Part shown: positions 23,501 to 29,962 of the stretch, one piece after another
Position numbering within the stretch: position 1 is the first letter of the stretch
Layout: each line of letters begins with the position of its first letter
Source: Pseudomonadota bacterium
Lineage (GTDB): Bacteria; Desulfobacterota; Desulfovibrionia; Desulfovibrionales; Desulfovibrionaceae
Assembly (NCBI GenBank): GCA_023426275.1
Contig: JAFABC010000275.1
Span: forward strand, 1 to 29,962
Direction of reading: 5' to 3'
DNA: 29,962 bases
Program-made: the position numbers and the translations under genes
Notes under the pieces: model-generated
The model's input: the letters and a program-made list of their open reading frames with translations, nothing else
Database searches by the model: none
Told to the model about the DNA's origin: nothing

Positions 23501-24146
23501 GCAGCTCGGGGTGCTCGGGGTTCATGGCCCGGGCGCGGAAGGCGGCGACCTTCTCGAAGTTCACCAGCCCCTTCATATCCTCATAATCGATGGTTTCGAT
23601 CTTCTGGATCTCGTGCGAGGTGCGGAACCCGTCGAAGAAGTGGACGAAGGGAACGCTGCCCTCGATGGCGGCCAAATGGGTGACCAGGGCCAGGTCCATG
23701 CATTCCTGGACGGACGCCGAGGACAGCATGGCGAAGCCGGTGGCCCGGGCGGCCATGACGTCGGAATGATCGCCGAAAATGGACAGGGCGTGGGTGGCCA
23801 CGGCGCGGGCGGACACGTGGAAGACGGCCGGCAGCAGTTCGCCGGCGATCTTGAACATGTTGGGGATCATGAGCAGCAGACCCTGGGATGCCGTGAACGT
23901 CGTGGTCAACGCCCCGGCAGCGAGTGAGCCGTGTACCGCGCCGGCCGCCCCGGCCTCGGACTGCATCTCGCGGATGGTTACGTTCTGGCCGAAGATGTTT
24001 TTGAGCCCTTTTGCCGCCCATTCATCGGCGATTTCACCCATGGTGGACGACGGCGTAATGGGATAAATGGCCGCCGTGTCGCTTAACGCGTAAGCGACAT
24101 GCGTGGTGGCGGTATTGCCGTCCATGCTTTTCATCTTCTTGGCCAT
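20508..24146 (-). CDS. por: Pyruvate:ferredoxin oxidoreductase (single-chain, with C-terminal cysteine tail)
   Basis: A 1212-residue homodimeric-type PFOR. In order: pyrimidine-binding TPP domain (about 1-255, IYPITPSSTMGE, IREMQSEAGAAGA), transketolase C-like domain (about 265-390), gamma domain with the CoA segment WGFGSDGTVGANKS (about 423-436), two ferredoxin-type clusters (Cys689/692/695/699 and Cys745/748/751/755), and the TPP-pyrophosphate domain with CAGCGETPY, GGDGWAYDIGYGG and the proximal-cluster cysteines. It oxidises pyruvate with CoA to acetyl-CoA, CO2 and reduced ferredoxin. The C-terminal extension ends with Cys1188 and Cys1205, 17 residues apart, the same spacing as the redox-switch disulfide of D. 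africanus PFOR. The ATG at 24146 has AAGGAG eight bases upstream; an in-frame TTG two codons earlier is less likely. It is the first gene of the lactate operon. Confidence 0.97.
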   Translation of the reverse strand: MAKKMKSMDGNTATTHVAYALSDTAAIYPITPSSTMGEIADEWAAKGLKNIFGQNVTIREMQSEAGAAGAVHGSLAAGALTTTFTASQGLLLMIPNMFKIAGELLPAVFHVSARAVATHALSIFGDHSDVMAARATGFAMLSSASVQECMDLALVTHLAAIEGSVPFVHFFDGFRTSHEIQKIETIDYEDMKGLVNFEKVAAFRARAMNPEHPELRGTAQNPDIFFQGRERSNPYYQVLPGIVSAMMDKVGALTGRSYKLFDYVGAPDADRVIVSMGSSCETVEEVVNYLNGKGEKVGLVKVRLFRPFSPDALFKVLPTSAEVVTVLDRCKEPGSLGDPLYEDVCSAFIERGGAIPKLMSGRYGLGSKEFRPGMAKSIFDNMAAATPKRHFVVGINDDVSGNSLPMGGPLPTVPEGTVQCKFWGFGSDGTVGANKSAIKIIGDNTDMYAQGYFAYDSKKSGGITVSHLRFGKKPIQSTYLVDAADYIACHKPSYVHTYDILEGVKEGGTFVLNSPWNTPEEMAANLPGHMLRTIADKKLKVYNIDAVAIGAKVGLGARINMIMQTAFFKLAGVLPIEQAIALLKDSIQKTYGKKGEKIVKMNIDAVDMALEGVIEITVPAAWASAPDAKAETPNEPEYFNKVIRPILAQQGDAVPVSAFAENGSFPAATSQYEKRGVAINIPHWIKENCIQCNQCSFVCPHATIRPFLADEAEMAKAPASYETVPATGKELKGLAYRMQVFPMDCMGCGSCADVCPAKQKALVMKPFDEEMAEQVTNNHFAMSLKNKGSLVKRENLKGSQFYQPLLEFSGACAGCGETPYVKLLTQLFGERMMVANATGCSSIWGGSAPTSPYAVNAEGFGPAWNNSLFEDAAEFGFGYDMALKQRRDKLSDNVTAALEGSLSDELRAALAGWLENKDDAAGSRLYGDKMKALLDKNTPAQAAILADADIFTKKSVWIFGGDGWAYDIGYGGLDHVIASGQDVNILVMDTEVYSNTGGQASKATPLGAIAKFAAAGKVTGKKDLARMAMTYGYVYVASIAMGADKNQALKAFLEAEAHKGPSIVIAYAPCINQGIRKGMGKSMEEAKLAVETGYWPLFRFNPALKDQGKNPLTIDSKAPAGDFQGFLSGEVRYAALEKMHPDMSKRYRTTMEAAYKQRYKELEYLAAMPVFDASAHTPNSGGADSAFCETAPTAEHARPGDGEPCDEGRAGK

Positions 24147-24212
24147 GCTCAAGTCTCCTTGAAGGTTGTCGTTCGACCGAACAGAGGGAGGCCGGGTCGA
24201 CGCTCCCTCTTA

Positions 24213-24229
24213 GGCAATCCTCATGCCAA
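24213..24229 (-). promoter_or_regulatory. Sigma-54 (-24/-12) promoter of the lactate operon
   Basis: On the minus strand, TTGGCATGAGGATTGCC matches the RpoN consensus TGGCACG-N4-TTGC with one substitution. The invariant GG (24227-24226) and GC (24215-24214) are exactly 10 bases apart. Transcription should start near 24203, giving a leader of about 56 bases before the por ATG. The sigma-54 activator gene lies immediately upstream, which strongly supports this promoter. Confidence 0.85.
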
Positions 24230-24302
24230 TTGGTAAAAGCCAAAAGGACTTCGGTGGGTTATCGAACCGCTTGACCGACTCCAAACCCGAAAAGGGGAAA
24301 GG

Positions 24303-24426
24303 TATCCGATTTTCCGGATATCGGGCCAAAGGCTAATATCGCGAAATATCAGGCTTCGTAAAGAGATTCTCCCACATTCCGGCTGTCTGTTTTTTCAGAC
24401 GTCCGTGTGGAATCCGAAAAAACGGA
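24303..24426. promoter_or_regulatory. Candidate activator (LurR-like) binding sites upstream of the sigma-54 promoter
   Basis: Two dyads share the form TCCG-N6-CGGA: TATCCGATTTTCCGGATA (24303-24320, 6+6 perfect) and TCCG-AAAAAA-CGGA (24413-24426). A third, related dyad is GTCTG-TTTTTT-CAGAC (24385-24400). They lie about 110, 215 and 190 bp upstream of the predicted start, which is the usual enhancer range for bacterial enhancer-binding proteins. That they bind the adjacent regulator is inference. Confidence 0.5.
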
Positions 24427-24608
24427 CATTGAACGCCGTCAAAGCCCCATTTCCGGGATACGATGCCTGTGTGCCACAAACGGATAGGGAAGGCACGGGA
24501 AAAAAATAAAAGAGGCGTCAACCGCACATGAAAATGAATATCCCGTTGAAAAAGACGGATTTTTTTCGACACGTCCGGAGGAGCCGGAAACGGGTGGGCG
24601 GGCGCGGT

Positions 24609-24631
24609 CCGGCCGGGAAGCCCCCGGCCGG
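24609..24631 (-). terminator. Hairpin after the sigma-54 regulator gene
   Basis: A perfect 9-bp stem, CCGGCCGGG (24609-24617) with CCCGGCCGG (24623-24631), loop of 5, beginning 5 bases past the stop codon at 24637. No U-run follows on the minus strand, so termination may be inefficient or Rho-assisted, and some readthrough toward por is possible. Confidence 0.45.
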
Positions 24632-24636
24632 CCGGT

Positions 24637-26055
24637 TTACTCGGGAATGGACAGCCCGTTTTTTTTGAGCAAGGCGTAGAAGTGCGAGCGGGACAGGCCT
24701 GAAACCTCAATCATGGCGGGGAGATCACGGCCGAATTCCCGGACGAGCTCTTCCAGGTAGCGGCGCTCCATGGACTCCTTGAAGTCCTTGAGCGTCTGTT
24801 TGCCCGGCTTTTCCCCGAAGGCCATCCGTTCCAGGGACGCGTCCGGCGGCGGGCGGTCGAGGAGGTGCTGCCCCCTGGTCAGGGTCGACTTGGTCACCTT
24901 GATGCGCAGGTCCTGGGGCAGGTGCATGCTGTAGAGGGTCTTTTCCCGGCCCGAGGTCAGAAAGGCCCGCTCCAGGACGCTGCGCAGTTCGCGCACGTTG
25001 CCCGGCCAGTCGTGGGCTTCGAGCATGGCCAGAAACTCCGCGTCAAAGCCCTTGGGCGGCAGCTTGTATTCATGGCACAGGGCATCGACCATGGACAGGG
25101 TCAGCGGCTTGATGTCCTCGGGCCGTTCGCGCAGGGGCGGCAGGTGCAACACGATGGTCTTGAGGCGGAAATAGAGGTCGCGCCGGAACTGGCCGGTTTC
25201 CACCATGGCCTCGAGTTCGCGATTGGTGGCGGCGATCAGCCGGAAATCGCTTTTCTGCTCGGTGATGGCGCCGACCGGGCGGAAGGTTTTTTCATGCAGC
25301 ACCCGCAAAAAGGTCTTTTGCAGGGACAGCGGCATCTCGCCCACCTCGTCGAGGAACAGCGTCCCCCCGTCCGCCAGCTGGACCAGCCCCACCCGGTCGG
25401 CCTCGGCCCCGGTGAAGGCGCCTTTTTTGTGGCCGAAAAGCGTGCTCTCCACCAGGGTCTCGGTCAGGGAGGCGCAGTCCACCGTGACGAACGCGCCCTT
25501 GGCCCGGGAGCTGTTGGCGTGGATGAGCCGGGCGAACAGCTCCTTGCCGGTACCGGTCTCGCCCGTGACGAGCACGGCCGCGCTGGACCAGGCGGCATGG
25601 GCCACCTGATCGAGGCAGGGCTGCATCCGCGGACTCGCGGCCACGCAGCCGGCCAGGGACAGGGACACCGGCGCCCGGTCGCAGTGGCGTTCCTCGCGGT
25701 AGCGCAGGGCGCGCTGCAAGGTCAGCATGATCTGCTTGATGGGCGAGGGCTTGACCAGATAATCCCACACGCCTTCCTGGATGGCCAGTTCCGCGCCGTC
25801 GGGGTCGCCGATGCCGGTCAGGATGATCACCTCCGGGGCGTCGGGCAGGCGCTTGATGTCGGACAGGGCGGCCAGTCCGTTGCCGTCGGGCAGGCGCACG
25901 TCCAAAAAAAGGACGTCGAAGCTCTCCCGGGACAACAGCTCCATGCCGTCGGCCAGGGACCCGGCGGATTCGCTGGTCAGCCGCATTTTGCGGGTGAGGC
26001 TGGCAATGGTGTCGCGAACTTCGGGATCGTCGTCGATGATGCAGACGGATTTCAT
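24637..26055 (-). CDS. lurR: Sigma-54-dependent response regulator (LurR-like)
   Basis: A 472-residue NtrC-type activator. The receiver domain (1-120) has acidic Asp8-Asp10, phospho-acceptor Asp52 (FLDVRLPDGNG) and Lys102-Pro. The AAA+ domain (about 138-375) has Walker A GETGTGKE (165-172), the sigma-54 contact loop GAFTGA (212-217) and Walker B GTLFLDEVGEM (231-241). The C-terminal Fis-type helix-turn-helix is at about 444-472 (MIEVSGLSRSHFYALLKKNG). In D. vulgaris the gene in this position, DVU3023 (LurR), regulates the lactate operon; the symbol rests on context and architecture, not on a search. Its ATG overlaps the kinase stop by 4 bp, so the pair is co-translated. The expected target is the sigma-54 promoter at 24213-24229. 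Confidence 0.92.
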   Translation of the reverse strand: MKSVCIIDDDPEVRDTIASLTRKMRLTSESAGSLADGMELLSRESFDVLFLDVRLPDGNGLAALSDIKRLPDAPEVIILTGIGDPDGAELAIQEGVWDYLVKPSPIKQIMLTLQRALRYREERHCDRAPVSLSLAGCVAASPRMQPCLDQVAHAAWSSAAVLVTGETGTGKELFARLIHANSSRAKGAFVTVDCASLTETLVESTLFGHKKGAFTGAEADRVGLVQLADGGTLFLDEVGEMPLSLQKTFLRVLHEKTFRPVGAITEQKSDFRLIAATNRELEAMVETGQFRRDLYFRLKTIVLHLPPLRERPEDIKPLTLSMVDALCHEYKLPPKGFDAEFLAMLEAHDWPGNVRELRSVLERAFLTSGREKTLYSMHLPQDLRIKVTKSTLTRGQHLLDRPPPDASLERMAFGEKPGKQTLKDFKESMERRYLEELVREFGRDLPAMIEVSGLSRSHFYALLKKNGLSIPE

Positions 26056-29000
26056 GCGGCCTTTGTTTGCGGTTTGGCGTCGAGCACCTCGCGGATGGCC
26101 GCGGAGATGATCGCCTGGTTGTAGGGTTTGAGCACGACCTTTTTGATGTTGCCGCCAAGCTCCAGTCCCTCGATATCGCCCAAACGGCCCGACACGAGGA
26201 TGACGGGCAGGGACGGGGCCAGGGCGGCGATGCGGCCGGCCAGATCGAGACCGTTGATCTCGGGCATGTCGTAGTCGGTGATGCAGACGTCGAAGGCTTC
26301 GGGATCGGCGGCCAGCCGCTCCAGGGCCGCCGCGCCGGCGCCCAGGGCCGTGACCTCGTGGCCGAGCTGGGCCAGGACGCGGGGGATGGTCAGCAGCTGG
26401 TCCTCGTCGTCCTCGACGAACAGGATGCGGTCCCGGCCGCGATTGGGCGGAGCCGCCGCCGGCAGGGCCGGGGCCTGGACCTGGCTGAGCAGCGGCAAAA
26501 AGACGTCGAAACTCGTGTTGACCCCGGGCTGGCTGACCACCCGGACCGCGCCGCGATGGCTCTTCACGATGCCGCGCACCACGGCCAGCCCCAGCCCCGT
26601 GCCTTCGCCTTTCTCCTTGGTGGTGAAAAACGGATCGAAAATCTTGTCCAGCATGGAGGCCGCAATGCCCGGGCCGGTGTCGGCAATGGTGATGCGGGCG
26701 TAGCGCCCGGCCAGGACGCCGACCTGACCGGCCCGCGTCTCGTCCAGTTCCTCCTCGGCCAGGGTCAGGCTCAGGACGCCGCCGGCCGCGCGCATGGCCT
26801 GGAAGGCGTTGGTGCACAGATTCATGACGATCTGGTGCAGCTGGGTGGGATCGGCCCGGCAGGTGACGGGGTGGTCGGGGCAGTCCTGCACGATCCGGAT
26901 GTTGCGGGGCAGGGACGCGCCGATCAGCCCGGCCGCCTCATGCACCACGTCCACCACGTTGATGGCCGTGAACCCGGCCTGGGAGGGGCGGGTGAAGGAC
27001 AAAATCTGTTTGACCAGCCGGCTGCCGCGCTCGCCGGCCCGCAAGACCCGGCGCAGGTCCTCGCCGCTGGGATCGTCCTCGGGCAGGTCCATGAGAGCCA
27101 GCTCGGCCGAATTGATGATGGACGTCAGGATGTTGTTGAAATCGTGGGCAATGCCGCCGGCCAGGGTGCCGATGGCCTCCATCTTCTGGGATTGGAGCAG
27201 CTGCCGTTCCAGGCTGACCTTCTGGGTCACGTCCTCGGCCGTGGACAGCACGCCCACCACCGCGCCCCGGTCGTCGTGCAAGGGCACCTTCTTGATTTCG
27301 AGCAGCACATCGGCCCCGCGCACGTTGCGGGCGGCCAGTTCGCCGGCCACGGCGCGGTTGTTGCGCATGACGTCGATGTCGCTGGCCCGCACGGCGTCCA
27401 TGTCCTCCCGGCGCAGGGGCAGGGCGTAGTCGTCGCGGCCCATGAGGTCGGGCAGGTCGGCGAAACCGAAAAACTCGATAAAGGCCCGGTTGGCCCCGAT
27501 GTAGCGCAAGGCCTTGTCCTTCCAGGACACCAGCTGCGGGATGTTGTCGAGCACCAGCCGCAGCATCTCCTGGGATTCGCGCAGGGCCCGTTCGGCCTCG
27601 TGGCGCATGGTCACGTCCTCGACCACGCCTTCCACGTAGGCCAGATAGCCCCCGGGATCGGCCACCAGCCGCATGGTGATGTTGACCGTGATGCGCCGGG
27701 TGTCGGGCCGGATGAAACGGGTTTCGAAGCGGACCGTGGCTTCCTCGTCGGCGGCGGAGCACAGCAGGGTGTCGAACCGGTCGGCGCCGGCGAACAGCAC
27801 TTCGACCAGATCGCCGCGCCGGACGCGCAGTTCGGCCAGATCGCGCACGCCGAGCATGGCCAGCATGGCCGGATTGACGTCCACGGTCTGGCCGTCCGGG
27901 GTCATGCGAAAGATGCCCAGGGCGGAATTTTCAAAGATGCCGCGATATTTTTCCTCGGCCTGGCGCAACTGCTCCGAGGCCCGCTTGAGCTCGGACACGT
28001 CGTAGAGCACGCCGACCAATCCGGCGATTTCCCCCTTGGCGCTTTCGTAGACGGCCCGGTGCAGGATGACCGAGCGCGGCGAACCATCGGCGGCCTCGAT
28101 GGCGGCCTCGCCCACACGCACGCCCGGTTCGCGCAACAGCCTGGCATCCTCCCCGGCCAGATACCGGGACAACGGGGCCTGACTCACGCCGAAGCAGGCG
28201 TCATCGGAGGTTGCCAACGCCTCGTCCGCGCCGCACCAGGAGCGAAAGGCCGGGTTGCAGCCCTTGTAGGCACCGGCCCCGTCCTTGAAGTAGAGTGGGA
28301 TGGGGATGGTATTGACGAGGGCTTCCATGAAGGACAGCTGGTTTTTGATTTCTTCCTCCACCGTGCGCCGGCGCAGGATGTTGGTCACGAGCAGGACCAT
28401 GACGTAGCACAGGACGATGACGCTGATGACCACCGTCCAGAAGACGGCGATATTGATGTGGTAGAAGGGGTAGGGCTCGTTTATCAGCCGGTAGTGCGGA
28501 GGCAGTTTGTCCGTGGTGATGCCGAGGCGCAGCATTTCCCTGTAATCGAACACGTAGGCGTCCTCGGTGCGGGTGACCACGGGCAGCCTGGCCAGGGGCA
28601 CGCCGTGCAGGAGCTGGTCGGCCATGCTGGCCGCCAGCCGGCCTTCCTCGAAGCCGCTGTGCAGCCGGCCGCCCACAATGCCGTGGCCCAGCATGAACTG
28701 CCAGGCGCTATAGATGGGCACGCCCGAATTGGCCCGGATGGCGGCCAGCACCTCGTTGACCGAATAGACGTCCTTTTGCGTATCCTTATAAAAGGGAATC
28801 AGGAAAATCATGGCGTCCGGGGGCAGGTCGCGCACGGTCGCCAAGATCTGACCCAGGGTCAGGTTATCCAGGTATTCGAAGGCCAGCCGGCCGGTGAAAT
28901 CGGGCTCCACGGCCCGCAGCTGGTTGCCGATGGCCACGCCGGTCACCGAGGTGTCGCCGAAAATGATCAGCCGGCGGCGGTCCGGGTGAAAGCGCAGGGC

Positions 29001-29465
29001 GAGTTCCAGGGTTTCGCGGATGTCGGGCTCTTCGAGCACGCCGGTAAAGTTGGGGTGGCCGGCCAGCCAGTCGGGGTGAAAATCGTTGACGCCGCAAAAA
29101 ACGACCGGCACGCCGGGAAAGAGTTCCTGCTGGTATTGCCGCAGGAAGTCGAAGGCGAAATTGTCCGAAGCCAGAATGACCTCGAAGCGCATGTTGCGAT
29201 ACTTGATCTTGTAGAAATCGTGGAGCCGCTCCCGCAACACCGGATCAGTGTATTTTTTCGAGTCCATGTACTCGATTTGCAGGTCCACGTTGAAGTCGGA
29301 CTGGGCAAAGGCGTCCCGGATGCCGGCCAGGATTTCATCCGACCATTGATAGCCGTTTTGATAGGAGTTGAAGTACAGAACGTTTTTGCGGATTTTTTGC
29401 GCCAGGGCGGGAGGCGTCATTGCCAGCAGGCAGACGCAAAGCAAGAGAAAAAGCCGTCTGGGCAT
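26052..29465 (-). CDS. Hybrid sensor histidine kinase with substrate-binding-like periplasmic sensor
   Basis: A 1137-residue membrane kinase. In order: signal peptide (1-22, MPRRLFLLLCVCLLAMTPPALA); a periplasmic domain of about 310 residues resembling the ABC-transporter substrate-binding (ABC_sub_bind) sensor fold; one membrane segment (about 337-361); three PAS regions (about 370-495, 500-622, 630-750); HisKA with His774 (GGIAHDFNNIL); HATPase (MNLCTNAFQAM, DTGPGI, GTGLGL); and a C-terminal receiver with Asp1064 (CITDYDMPEING) and Lys1113 before Pro. It is paired with the LurR-like regulator by a 4-bp overlap, corresponding to the DVU3022 position. A small extracellular organic acid is a plausible ligand, but this is inference. 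The ATG at 29465 was chosen because the signal peptide begins there; its ribosome site is weak. No HPt domain is visible in the chain. Confidence 0.92.
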   Translation of the reverse strand: MPRRLFLLLCVCLLAMTPPALAQKIRKNVLYFNSYQNGYQWSDEILAGIRDAFAQSDFNVDLQIEYMDSKKYTDPVLRERLHDFYKIKYRNMRFEVILASDNFAFDFLRQYQQELFPGVPVVFCGVNDFHPDWLAGHPNFTGVLEEPDIRETLELALRFHPDRRRLIIFGDTSVTGVAIGNQLRAVEPDFTGRLAFEYLDNLTLGQILATVRDLPPDAMIFLIPFYKDTQKDVYSVNEVLAAIRANSGVPIYSAWQFMLGHGIVGGRLHSGFEEGRLAASMADQLLHGVPLARLPVVTRTEDAYVFDYREMLRLGITTDKLPPHYRLINEPYPFYHINIAVFWTVVISVIVLCYVMVLLVTNILRRRTVEEEIKNQLSFMEALVNTIPIPLYFKDGAGAYKGCNPAFRSWCGADEALATSDDACFGVSQAPLSRYLAGEDARLLREPGVRVGEAAIEAADGSPRSVILHRAVYESAKGEIAGLVGVLYDVSELKRASEQLRQAEEKYRGIFENSALGIFRMTPDGQTVDVNPAMLAMLGVRDLAELRVRRGDLVEVLFAGADRFDTLLCSAADEEATVRFETRFIRPDTRRITVNITMRLVADPGGYLAYVEGVVEDVTMRHEAERALRESQEMLRLVLDNIPQLVSWKDKALRYIGANRAFIEFFGFADLPDLMGRDDYALPLRREDMDAVRASDIDVMRNNRAVAGELAARNVRGADVLLEIKKVPLHDDRGAVVGVLSTAEDVTQKVSLERQLLQSQKMEAIGTLAGGIAHDFNNILTSIINSAELALMDLPEDDPSGEDLRRVLRAGERGSRLVKQILSFTRPSQAGFTAINVVDVVHEAAGLIGASLPRNIRIVQDCPDHPVTCRADPTQLHQIVMNLCTNAFQAMRAAGGVLSLTLAEEELDETRAGQVGVLAGRYARITIADTGPGIAASMLDKIFDPFFTTKEKGEGTGLGLAVVRGIVKSHRGAVRVVSQPGVNTSFDVFLPLLSQVQAPALPAAAPPNRGRDRILFVEDDEDQLLTIPRVLAQLGHEVTALGAGAAALERLAADPEAFDVCITDYDMPEINGLDLAGRIAALAPSLPVILVSGRLGDIEGLELGGNIKKVVLKPYNQAIISAAIREVLDAKPQTKAA

Positions 29466-29690
29466 GGGAACTCGCGGGCAAAGGGTGTACGGGGCGTGGG
29501 GCCCGGGGATTTTGGCCAGTGTGACATGGCCGGGGCCGATGTTCAAGCCCCTGTCCGCCGTCGGCCCGTCTCTCACCTCCCTTTCCCGGAGTCGCGGCCC
29601 GGGTCCGGGCAGTCACACGGAAAGGAAAAACCGGGTCGGCACGGATTGAAAATCCGGAGAAATACGGGTAGGAATTTTCGATTGATCGGA

Positions 29691-29784
29691 GGAAGCGTTT
29701 CGTCACCGGTGTGGCGCCTGGACTTCAAATCCAGTGTGCGATCGCGAGGTCGCAGGTAGGTTCGACTCCTATACGCTTCCGCCA
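29691..29784 (+). tRNA. selC: tRNA-Sec (selenocysteine, anticodon TCA)
   Basis: A 94-base tRNA with an 8-bp acceptor stem (GGAAGCGT at 29691-29698 with ACGCTTCC at 29773-29780), discriminator G and encoded CCA (29782-29784). The anticodon arm is CTGGA-CTTCAAA-TCCAG, with anticodon TCA at 29725-29727 reading UGA. A long variable arm (TGCGA paired with TCGCA) and the T-loop TTCGACT complete the bacterial tRNA-Sec shape. It is charged with serine, converted by SelA, and delivered by SelB to UGA codons of selenoproteins (in this group formate dehydrogenases and some hydrogenases). selC is also a frequent integration site. Confidence 0.96.
29760..29784 (+). other. Probable attachment site (tRNA 3' end) of an integrated element
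   Basis: The 3' part of selC, from the T-arm to the CCA, is the segment usually used as the core attachment site by tRNA-directed integrases. An integrase gene reading away from the tRNA begins 108 bases later, as at the left end of many islands. The matching copy of the core would lie outside this window, so the exact core is unknown. Confidence 0.45.
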
Positions 29785-29848
29785 TCATTGAATAATTTCC
29801 GATTCGTCGGTGCCTCCCAGCCTCCCCATTTTCCCCCATATTGATTTT

Positions 29849-29893
29849 TTGCTCCAATTTTGCTCCACTTGCTCCAACAGAGAGGTGGAGCAA
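29849..29893 (+). repeat. Three TTGCTCCA direct repeats and one inverted copy over the integrase start
   Basis: TTGCTCCA occurs at 29849-29856, 29860-29867 and 29869-29876. Its exact inverse TGGAGCAA is at 29886-29893 and contains the first base of the integrase ATG. The third repeat and the inverse can form an 8-bp hairpin with a 9-base loop that covers part of the ribosome site. This is either an integrase arm-type site or operator, or a translational control element. Confidence 0.6.
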
Positions 29894-29962
29894 TGGCTAC
29901 ATTTCGCAAGCGCGGAAACCTCCAGTGGGAGGCCCGGATTCGCAAGCGCGGCTACCCCACGA
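29893..29962 (+). CDS. Tyrosine-type integrase, N-terminal fragment (runs off window)
   Basis: Only 23 codons are visible, starting MATFRKRGNLQWEARIRKRG. This is typical of the N-terminal arm-binding (three-stranded beta) region of tyrosine recombinases that integrate at tRNA genes: a basic strand, a Trp in QWEARIRKRGY and a following Pro. GAGGTGGAG precedes the ATG. The catalytic domain is outside the window, so the class is inferred from this fragment and from the position just downstream of selC and pointing into the putative island. Confidence 0.75.
   Translation, partial: MATFRKRGNLQWEARIRKRGYPT

Larger units (their letters stand above)
24147..24636. other. Non-coding regulatory region upstream of por
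   Basis: About 490 bp without a credible gene. It holds, from the por side, the leader, the sigma-54 promoter (24213-24229), the candidate enhancer dyads (24303-24426), an AT-rich stretch (24480-24565) with A and T tracts that might bend the DNA between enhancer and upstream gene, and the hairpin after the regulator gene. The short frames in it lack ribosome sites and look non-coding. Confidence 0.6.

Noticed and set aside
21810..23927. A 705-codon plus-strand frame opposite por
   Set aside because: Low-complexity Gly/His/Val composition and no ribosome site; it shadows the PFOR gene.
24150..24152. TTG start for por, two codons before the ATG
   Set aside because: The ATG at 24146 has AAGGAG at 8 bases and begins the conserved MAKKMKSMDGN sequence.
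24429..24442. TTGA-N6-TCAA dyad in the por upstream region as a Crp/Fnr-type site
   Set aside because: Only four bases per half-site match and it is far from the sigma-54 promoter; such short dyads are expected by chance.
26067..29759. A 1230-codon open frame on the plus strand, opposite the hybrid kinase gene
   Set aside because: It is the mirror of a GC-rich coding strand. The product is a Gly/His/Gln/Asp-rich string without domains, while the minus strand gives a full kinase architecture.
1..29962. CRISPR arrays, rRNA genes, complete insertion sequences
   Set aside because: No regularly spaced direct repeats of CRISPR length, no rRNA-like sequence and no transposase frame were seen on either strand.

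Overview
The window looks like chromosomal DNA of a GC-rich, lactate-oxidising, sulfate-reducing bacterium of the Desulfovibrionaceae (Desulfovibrio / Solidesulfovibrio type). The reasons are a lactate-to-acetate operon with the gene order of the Desulfovibrio 'organic acid oxidation region' (por, D-lactate dehydrogenase pair, DRTGG protein, lactate permease, LutC-like and fused LutA-LutB proteins), a low-molecular-weight assimilatory-type sulfite reductase of the D. vulgaris type, a long pyruvate:ferredoxin oxidoreductase with the two-cysteine tail known from D. africanus, and a selenocysteine tRNA. The species assignment is inference from gene content only.

Layout. Positions 1-9800 hold mostly single genes: a DJ-1/PfpI protein, a left-handed beta-helix (hexapeptide) protein, a stand-alone receiver-domain protein divergent from a DUF255/YyaL thioredoxin-fold protein, the small sulfite reductase, a chemoreceptor with an AT-richer sensor half, a cysteine-motif hypothetical protein and a lipoprotein. 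Many of these end in clear hairpin terminators. Three gene ends carry copies of one family-specific double-hairpin repeat.

Positions 9846-24230 are one large minus-strand operon read from right to left: por, glcD-like, glcF-like, an ADP-forming acetyl-CoA synthetase (fused alpha-beta), a BioD-like/DRTGG protein, lldP, lutC-like, lutAB-like. Together they take up lactate, oxidise D- and L-lactate to pyruvate through two separate membrane-associated Fe-S/flavin systems, convert pyruvate to acetyl-CoA with reduced ferredoxin, and recover ATP from acetyl-CoA. In D. vulgaris the last step is encoded by pta-ackA at this place in the operon. Here pta-ackA is absent and the ADP-forming synthetase stands in that slot. 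The operon starts from a near-perfect sigma-54 promoter, preceded by several dyads of the form TCCG-N6-CGGA that are candidate activator sites.

Positions 24637-29465 (minus strand, just upstream of the operon) encode a two-component pair: a hybrid histidine kinase with a periplasmic substrate-binding-like sensor, three PAS regions and a C-terminal receiver, overlapping by 4 bp a sigma-54 activator response regulator (orthologue of D. vulgaris LurR/DVU3023 by position and architecture).

The right edge holds selC (tRNA-Sec, anticodon TCA), followed about 110 bp later by the first codons of a phage-type integrase whose leader carries three TTGCTCCA direct repeats and an inverted copy over the start codon. 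This looks like the left boundary of an integrated island using selC as attachment site. I found no CRISPR array, rRNA or complete insertion sequence.
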